Source of the DNA: Cyclostephanos tholiformis
Taxonomy: Eukaryota; Bacillariophyta; Thalassiosirophyceae; Thalassiosirales; Thalassiosiraceae
Length of the DNA: 13,777 nucleotides
Direction of reading: 5' to 3'
Assembly: GCA_036939975.1 (NCBI GenBank)
Contig: JALLPB010000682.1
Location: 1-13,777, forward strand
Shown here: positions 8,555 through 13,777 of the stretch, piece by piece
How positions within the stretch are numbered: the first letter of the stretch is position 1
How the letters are laid out: every line of letters begins with the position of its first letter
Translations under genes and position numbers: made by a program
The notes under the pieces: generated by a model
The model's input: the letters and a program-made list of their open reading frames with translations, nothing else
What the model was told of the DNA's origin: nothing
Database searches by the model: none

Positions 8555-9149
8555 CCTCTCGATGGGGGGGCGGGGGAGGAGAGGTTACTACTACTTGTTA
8601 CTAGGTGTAGGTAGTTGTGTCGTCAATTGCGTCGTTGTCCTCGCATTCACACTGAATGAATAATTAATATACCGTCAAATATCCTTCCCGCCATATAAGA
8701 AGTTACTATACCTTTATCATCGACACAAAGATTATGATACAGTATTACGCCCCACGAAGATTTATGAATCGTCGTCATCGATCAAAAGCCCTCGTCATTG
8801 CACGGGAAGCGGAGCGGCGAATGATGACATAACGGTGGAGAGCGATGGGCGGGGGGGAAATGATGACGATGACGATGATGGGTAGGTCTGATGGTAGTAT
8901 TCTGGCAGGGGGCCAAGAACACGCCACGATGCGAAAAGCAACGAAATATATCATGTATATTTTTGCCGGAATTCTTTTTTGGATAAAATAGGCACGGCTG
9001 GCCGTGTCGGACATGAGACCTTGGGAACACGACGGTGATTTAGGAATTAGTGTCATATTTATCTCTATGAATTATTAGCTTTAAAGTATGCACCTGGGGG
9101 TAAGCGTTAAAGGTTGCACTCTAGTCTACGACGCTTTCACGCAAAGCGA
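8555..9149. other. Intergenic region between SPF27 and the nucleotidase
   Basis: Both flanking genes are on the minus strand, so this should contain the SPF27 3' UTR (right side) and the nucleotidase promoter and 5' UTR (left side). It is AT-richer than the genes, with a G7 run and a G5 run separated by one C near 8563-8575 and a GATGAC-type repeat at about 8861-8880. An open frame at 8775-9056 on the minus strand has no recognisable domain and is not called. Confidence 0.5.
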
Positions 9150-9721
9150 TCAATTTTCCATCGTTACCTCTGCCACCTCCATGATCGTCGTCGTCGTCGT
9201 CGCTGTAGTCGTTGTCGTCTCCCCACCATTCAAATTCACGTTATCTGTGGGAGGAACGACCGCATCGGCCTCCTTCCTGAGCGCTTCCACCTCTTCCTCC
9301 AGTAATCCCAGCGCTTTCCCCAACCGATGATTCCTTTCGATTAATACATCGCGTCGACGTGCCACGCCGTCCAATTTACGGATCGCCAAGGTCTGTTCCT
9401 CCATCCTCGTGCCATTAATCCCATCGACTACACGACGCTGCCGTTCCACCGACGACTTTGTCGGATTTAGAAAATCTCTTTCGAGGAGGTTGGCATACTC
9501 GGCGTAACGAGCCGGGGTCTCGAATTGCCTGTGCAGCTCGAGATTAACGTGACGCAGGCGCTCCGACTCGAGTCGCACCTTCGCGGCGGCGATGCACGCG
9601 CGAAGGCGTGACGACGTCGATTCGTCGTCAGTCGTCGCGCTCATGATGGATTCGAGGTCGAAATCCGCCATCATCGCATCGGCACGGTCGAGGTATGATG
9701 CATCGTCTGGGCGGGCGGAGA

Positions 9722-9777
<56 letters not shown>

Positions 9778-10194
9778 NACCGGATCCTATCAGCATCGAG
9801 GAGGACCGATGATTTCGCCGCGAGGGCTCCCCTCCCCGCCCGCGCGTCGTCTCGAGACGAGCTCCTCGTACGCCGCTGCGGCGAGGGGAGCCCTCGCGGC
9901 GAAATCATCGGTCCTCCTCGATGCAGATAGGATCCGGTCGAGGGATGGGTGGTGCCCCGTCTTGCCATCCCCCCCCGACGGGACGACGATGCGACTCAGC
10001 TCCTCCTCGATCAGCGACAGCGCGTACCTCTCGTAGTTCGGATCGAGGGACTCCACGTAGGGTAGGGCATCCAGGACTATTGGTGAGGAGGATGAGAATG
10101 AGGACGACGACGACGATGATGGTGGCGCGGCGGCGGCGCCTCCTTCGTCCGGGCGGTCGTCGTCGCGAACGACGAGGGCGGTGTGGGCGCTCAT
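9150..10194 (-). CDS. BCAS2: Pre-mRNA-splicing factor SPF27/BCAS2 (Prp19 complex), interrupted by an assembly defect
   Basis: SPF27 (BCAS2; counterpart of yeast Snt309) is a small coiled-coil core subunit of the Prp19 complex that activates the spliceosome. The N-terminal part starts at ATG 10194 and has an Ala/Ser-rich leader and the family motif VLDALPYVESLDPNYERYA followed by LIEEELSRI. It continues to AYEELVSRR near 9850. The C-terminal part (about 9727 to 9150) has RLRACIAAAK, the family motif RHVNLEL, then coiled coil (YAEYANLLERDF, MEEQTLAIRKL, LGLLEEEVEALRKEA) and a Thr-rich end before TGA 9150-9152. The two parts are in different frames, separated by a 50-C run, an N and a fold-back inverted repeat (9728-9938). 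The natural gene is probably intact and the break artificial. No joined product is assumed. Confidence 0.75.
9728..9778. other. C50 homopolymer ending in an N (assembly gap)
   Basis: Fifty consecutive C (9728-9777) and the only N in the window (9778) sit exactly where the SPF27 reading frame breaks. This looks like low-quality sequence or a collapsed gap rather than biology, for example dark-cycle poly-G from two-colour sequencing. True bases between the SPF27 halves are probably missing. Confidence 0.8.
9779..9938. repeat. Fold-back inverted repeat inside SPF27
   Basis: Arm 9779-9834 pairs with arm 9883-9938 at 55 of 56 positions (mismatch 9792/9925). The inner segment is imperfect but centres on the perfect palindrome tcgtctcgagacga (9847-9860). 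The right arm fits the SPF27 reading frame, whereas the left arm is its inverted copy and leads to a stop. The position next to the C50/N gap suggests a chimeric fold-back read. A true palindromic insertion is less likely. Confidence 0.85.
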
Positions 10195-10514
10195 GGAGCT
10201 GTCACGAGGTCACGAGACATGAAAAAAACTAATGTTGTCCACGCGAGAAGGGGTTTGTGCAACGACGGCCAGACAGAATCCTGAAAAAAGGAAGACATCA
10301 TCATCTCATTATCCCTACGTAGGTATGGTAGTTACTTACACCATGTGTATGTACTCTATTTTTTTTTTAATTACAATACCTCTCTGACAAAGCCAATATC
10401 CAATGACAACACAAATTCAGCGCCAAGTGCGAGCGAAAGGTCAAGGCTAGAGGAGATACCCACCAATTCATCACAGACCCGCTGCATGCTCGTTCCTCCA
10501 TCTTGTAATAGATC
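10195..10514. promoter_or_regulatory. Divergent promoter region between SPF27 and the cyclin gene
   Basis: This 320-bp stretch separates the ATG of SPF27 (minus) from the first candidate ATG of the cyclin (plus). It is AT-richer than the genes and contains a T-run near 10360-10368 and the perfect palindrome cctacgtagg (10314-10323) with an ACGT core of the type bound by bZIP factors. The regulatory role is inferred from orientation and the palindrome alone. Confidence 0.4.
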
Positions 10515-11889
10515 ATGCCCACCGCCATCCGCCTCGCCGTCGTTGACAGTACGATGTCCTCGACGAGAAAGACGCTGGGATCTTCCTTTCCTACGAATTC
10601 GTACGCCTGCAGTGCCGAACGGCAACGTCTGGCCAATGACACCCCGTGCTCCGACGAAGCAACCGTCAATGCAGGGGAAGCCCGTCATGCTCACGGCGAT
10701 GATGGTGTCGTTTCTAAATCGTCGAAGAGTAACGAGCTCGGTGATCAGTTTGTGGAAGGAGCAAGCGCAAGCCCGCGCGTCGCCGAACGTTGCGATGGTA
10801 CCCCCCAATCGTCGACCCAGCATCCCCCCCCCCAAGAACATTCGTCAGGGCGACCTTTCCAGGAGACAAGACATGCTCGATCGATGGAACGCCCTAGTCG
10901 AACGAGAGGCGCGCTACGAGTCGTATTCCATCCAAAGGCAAATCGGCCCCGCCGATCGATGGCGACAGACTCACCTCGCCTGCATTCGAGACGTCGTCGA
11001 CGATTATTGCATCGACCTCAGCATGGCGAGCGCGGCGTTCGCGCTGTTCGATCGATACTTCGCGCGAGGTTTAGTACGCAGGGGGGAGTGGTCCCTCGTG
11101 CTCATGACGTGCCTATACGTTGCCATAAAGATCAATTCTTCGTACAACAACGGAGAACGGATGATCGACGCTTCCACGATGTCGTGGGAGTGCAGCGACC
11201 AGTTCAGTAGCGTGCAGATATTCGACATGGAACGTCGAGTGTGTAGTGACCTCAACTGGCGATTGAATCCCCCAATTCCGGAGATGTTCGTCGATACAAT
11301 CGCGTTGTACCTGACGGAATTGAATGCGGCGAGCGACGACGAGGGATGCAACCCAAGTCCGATTCATACCGACGAGGCGGATTGCATCGTGCATGTTCCC
11401 ATGGAAATGAGACACGAGCTCGTAAGGCAGTCGAAGCACTTGTGCGGGATGAGCGTCCTGGATCGGGACTTCGTCGTCAGCAGGCCGTCGTCGATCGCCC
11501 ACGCAGCGGTCGTGGCTGCGATGGACATCATGCATTTCCCCGTCGGCGCGAGCAGGTGGTTCGCGTCCCTCCCAATAGAACGCGACCCGGACGAGACCAA
11601 GATTTACATCGCCCGACTGCATCGGCTCTGCAGTGTGAGGGGGCACACCCCCATGAAGGTGTTCGACATTTCTTCTTTCGCCCTCGGCAATGATCGCACG
11701 TCTAGTGGGGGGGACGACGAAGACGTTGATACCAATACCTCGAGTCTTACAAGGAGTGACATTGCGCCTTCCATCGGCGAACGAGCAGGAGATGCGCCAA
11801 CATTCGCGAGTGTTGATGGAGCGTGCCTTCTAGCAGAGCTCAACGAGGCATCTTTTTCGGTGTCGTCCAAGAGGAGAAAAATTTTCTAG
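10515..11889 (+). CDS. Cyclin, similar to diatom-specific cyclins; N-terminal part in another frame across a C10 tract
   Basis: Cyclins bind and activate cyclin-dependent kinases, and diatoms have an expanded family proposed to link cell division to nutrients and light. The cyclin box runs from about 10855 to 11270 (MLDRWNALVEREARYES, AFALFDRYFARG, MTCLYVAIKIN, FDMERRVCSDLNWRLNPPI). The conserved CDK-contacting Lys (aag 11128) and Glu (gaa 11230) are present. A second helical region follows to about 11640, then a Ser/Asp-rich tail ending SSKRRKIF, which could be a nuclear signal. This frame is open upstream, but before 10830 it reads as Arg/Pro-rich, unnatural sequence. The next frame, from ATG 10515 (preceded by an in-frame TAG), gives a hydrophilic Ser/Asp/Glu-rich segment typical of cyclin N-termini. 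A one-base change in the C10 run (10824-10833) would join it to the cyclin box, giving about 457 aa. The conservative alternative is ATG 10795 (364 aa) without a frame change. Confidence 0.8.
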
Positions 11890-12038
11890 GGAGAACGTTC
11901 TACGTGCATGGATGGATGCTCATGGAAATAGCTATATCTCTCGGATTATCATGCGCAATAAGAGTTTTGCATAATTCATACATACAAGTAATCCAAAAGT
12001 ACGTTGTCGCCAGGACTACAAACCTTACTACAAGATAC
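11890..12038. terminator. Convergent 3' region between the cyclin and the membrane-protein gene
   Basis: Only 149 bp separate the two convergent stop codons. The DNA is AT-rich and should carry both 3' ends. No specific polyadenylation signal stands out. Confidence 0.35.
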
Positions 12039-13777
12039 CTATGCTCCCTCGACCGCCTCTTCTGGCCTCCACGCCGGGATTAGCGAAAGAAAAAAACTCA
12101 GGATCAGGCACTGAAGGTCGTGGAGTAATCCCCCGTTATCCGGGCCGCGACGAATCATGCCCCCCCCTCTCGCAGCCGCCGGAGCCCCGGCGACCGGACG
12201 GACGACGTTCGCGTTCGGATCGCCGATTCCCGCTCCCGCCGCATCATTGTTGGCGATGTCTGCTGCTCCTCCTCCTCCTACACCGCCACCGCCGCCGTCG
12301 CCGCCCCTCGCGTCGCCATCACCCACGCCGGCCGTCAACGCCTCCCCAATGGGATCACCCCCCGCATCAACCTCCCCTCCCCCCACTCCCAACCAGGCCA
12401 TGCGGAGCTCGTGACGTTCCACCCACAGCACCGTATAGAGAAAGGACATCAGCCCCACCTGGACGAGGTACCCAACGATCGACGCCACGATCATAAGGTG
12501 TAGGCGATGGGCATTCCAGTACCATCCGAGGCCGCGCAACGCCACGTGCATGTAGTAAACGACGGCATCGAAGAGCCCCCCCCCATCGGCGTCGTCGTCG
12601 GCGCCCATGACCCGTCGAATTCGACCATCTCCCCGATCGACGGCATCGGAATCGTCCCCTCCTCGTCCGCCTCCTCCCCTCCCCGCCCTACCACCGAAGA
12701 TGACCAGTATGACCAAAAGCTTGAACATCGATCCGATGTCCACGTTCGCGAACGCGCGTCGCTCTATCGCACGATCACGAATATGAACGTACACCCGTCC
12801 CGGACCGGTCGCGAGTAATGACGAACGCAGTCGACTGGGGAACGATCGGATTGCGGAGATTGCGTTTACGACGATGACGAATAAAACCGACGGAAGGACG
12901 TACGGTCCTCCTCCCCCCCGACGACGATCGCGGTCAGCCTCCCCAAGATGCGGAGCACGGACGACATCGGCGGCGGCGGCGCCTGTGCGGGGGGTCGGCG
13001 GGGGGTCGTCATCGTCATGCCTAGTTGCTACGGGGAGGGCGATGGGTACTCCGCCCCCGGCGTTCACGTTATGGCGAAGGACGGCATTTACGCGAATGCC
13101 CTCCCCCCCTCGTGGTTGCAATCGCCGCTCCTCCCCCCCATCTCCCCCGACCCTCGCCGCTCCCTCCCCCCCCCCTCCGACGCCGCCGAACAAACCCCCC
13201 AGGATCACGTAACGCTGCACATCACTCCTCGGCCTATTCCTCCTCGTGTCCCCCCCGATCCCGACCTCCGCCTCGTGGCGGAGGTATGCCACGTCCTTTT
13301 CGATCCTCGTCATCGCACCCGCCATGATCTCGATGCGCCTCATCATCTCGTCCAATTGCCTTCGCTGCTCGGCGATGAGATCGATCATCATCCGAGTCTG
13401 CTGCATCGTCATCTCCCCATCATGGCGATCATCGAAACCACCTCCTCCCAACCCGCCCACGGCCCCTTCCATCCCCCCCCCTCCTCCTCCCACGTGCGTC
13501 GATTTCGGCATTTCGACGAACGTCGATTCGTTCGATTCCTCGACGCGAACGGGAATAGACTCGAACAGTCGCGATGGCACGTAAAACTTGACCTCGTCCC
13601 CCGGCGAGACGCCGTCGGGGGGGCACGTCACCCTCATCATAACGCCGTCGGCGATCAGGTCGAAGGTCTGGCCGGGCATGACGTCGGGCGGGACCCGCAC
13701 GCGATACGCCCTGATCGGTCCGTCGATGACGGGGGACGATGCGGCGGGGGGGGGGGGGGGGAAGGGGGTGGAAGGAA
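12039..13777 (-). CDS. Multi-pass membrane protein with coiled coil, HERP-like C-terminal layout (5' end outside the window)
   Basis: The frame is open to the window edge through PIRAYRVRVPPDVMPGQTF, and no ATG lies upstream of that point in the window, so the gene is 5'-truncated. At least 553 aa follow base 13700. Numbering from there: a small beta-type module at 1-46 (pattern V..P..V.PGQ.F......G....V.CP.GVSPGD...F.VP); a coiled coil at about 98-145; Gly/Arg/Asp low-complexity spacers; and hydrophobic segments at about 266-283, 324-336, 400-427 and 529-545. The last ends SFFLSLIPAWRPEE before the stop. A KLLVILVIF segment, a helix pair with YLVQVGLMSFLYT and a final FF.SLIP tail recall the C-terminal half of HERP (HERPUD) proteins of ER-associated degradation. 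That is an inference from pattern only. The ubiquitin-like domain of HERP is not seen. The coding call is fairly strong and the function is weak. Confidence 0.65.
   Translation of the reverse strand, partial: PSTPFPPPPPAASSPVIDGPIRAYRVRVPPDVMPGQTFDLIADGVMMRVTCPPDGVSPGDEVKFYVPSRLFESIPVRVEESNESTFVEMPKSTHVGGGGGGMEGAVGGLGGGGFDDRHDGEMTMQQTRMMIDLIAEQRRQLDEMMRRIEIMAGAMTRIEKDVAYLRHEAEVGIGGDTRRNRPRSDVQRYVILGGLFGGVGGGGEGAARVGGDGGEERRLQPRGGEGIRVNAVLRHNVNAGGGVPIALPVATRHDDDDPPPTPRTGAAAADVVRAPHLGEADRDRRRGGGGPYVLPSVLFVIVVNAISAIRSFPSRLRSSLLATGPGRVYVHIRDRAIERRAFANVDIGSMFKLLVILVIFGGRAGRGGGGRGGDDSDAVDRGDGRIRRVMGADDDADGGGLFDAVVYYMHVALRGLGWYWNAHRLHLMIVASIVGYLVQVGLMSFLYTVLWVERHELRMAWLGVGGGEVDAGGDPIGEALTAGVGDGDARGGDGGGGGVGGGGAADIANNDAAGAGIGDPNANVVRPVAGAPAAARGGGMIRRGPDNGGLLHDLQCLILSFFLSLIPAWRPEEAVEGA
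13746..13761. repeat. G16 homopolymer near the window edge
   Basis: A G16 run (C on the coding strand) lies within the 5' open part of the membrane-protein frame. A miscall here would change the upstream frame, so residues before PVIDGPIRAYR are unreliable. Confidence 0.7.

Noticed and set aside
8775..9056. 93-aa minus-strand frame between SPF27 and the nucleotidase
   Set aside because: There is no family signal, and it is partly made of a GATGAC repeat. It lies in the expected 3' UTR and promoter space.
9150..9968. A single 272-aa protein read straight through the C50 run
   Set aside because: Its first part is translation of the inverted arm in the wrong frame and its poly-Gly block comes from the gap. 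Only the part after about 9727 is genuine SPF27.
10371..10841. 156-aa minus-strand frame opposite the cyclin N-terminal region, with stretches faintly resembling a phosphoribosyltransferase (IRRKGR, DGGTSM)
   Set aside because: It is exactly codon-in-register antisense to the plausible plus-strand frame from 10515, which stays open simply because TTA, CTA and TCA codons are rare. The apparent motifs are spaced wrongly and fall in overlapping frames of the same DNA.

Overview
The window reads as nuclear DNA of a microalgal eukaryote, most likely a diatom or another stramenopile. The genes encode eukaryotic core machinery (Elongator, SSU processome, Prp19 splicing complex). Introns are few and short with GT-AG borders. 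One cyclin resembles the diatom-specific cyclins, and one enzyme has a possible plastid-type leader. Most genes carry long trinucleotide repeats (poly-Asn, poly-Ser, poly-Asp) and G/C homopolymers. No rRNA, tRNA, CRISPR array or transposon was recognised. Family assignments come from motif recognition, not database searches.

Layout from left to right. ELP3, the catalytic subunit of Elongator, lies on the minus strand (2484 to 286) with one 183-nt intron. It diverges from FCF1, the PIN-domain pre-rRNA endonuclease, on the plus strand (3062-3736). After a non-coding stretch comes a two-exon plus-strand gene (4380-6130) that encodes a SAM domain, a complete RING-IBR-Rcat ubiquitin ligase core and an extra Cys/His-rich tail. 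It converges on a minus-strand 3'(2'),5'-bisphosphate nucleotidase of the HAL2/SAL1 type (8554-6497) with large low-complexity insertions. Upstream on the same strand is SPF27/BCAS2 (10194-9150), whose middle is broken by a 50-C run, an N and a fold-back inverted repeat that looks like an assembly error. A plus-strand cyclin (about 10515-11889) diverges from SPF27, and its N-terminal part probably lies in another frame across a C10 tract. The last gene, on the minus strand (13777 to 12039), is a 5'-truncated membrane protein whose C-terminal layout resembles HERP-type ER proteins.

The genes do not form an operon or pathway. ELP3, FCF1 and SPF27 all serve RNA metabolism, but as separate transcription units in divergent or convergent pairs. 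The most unusual item is the SAM-RBR ligase. It combines a protein-interaction domain with a thioester-forming E3 core, lacks the microsatellites that fill its neighbours, and lies in visibly more AT-rich DNA.
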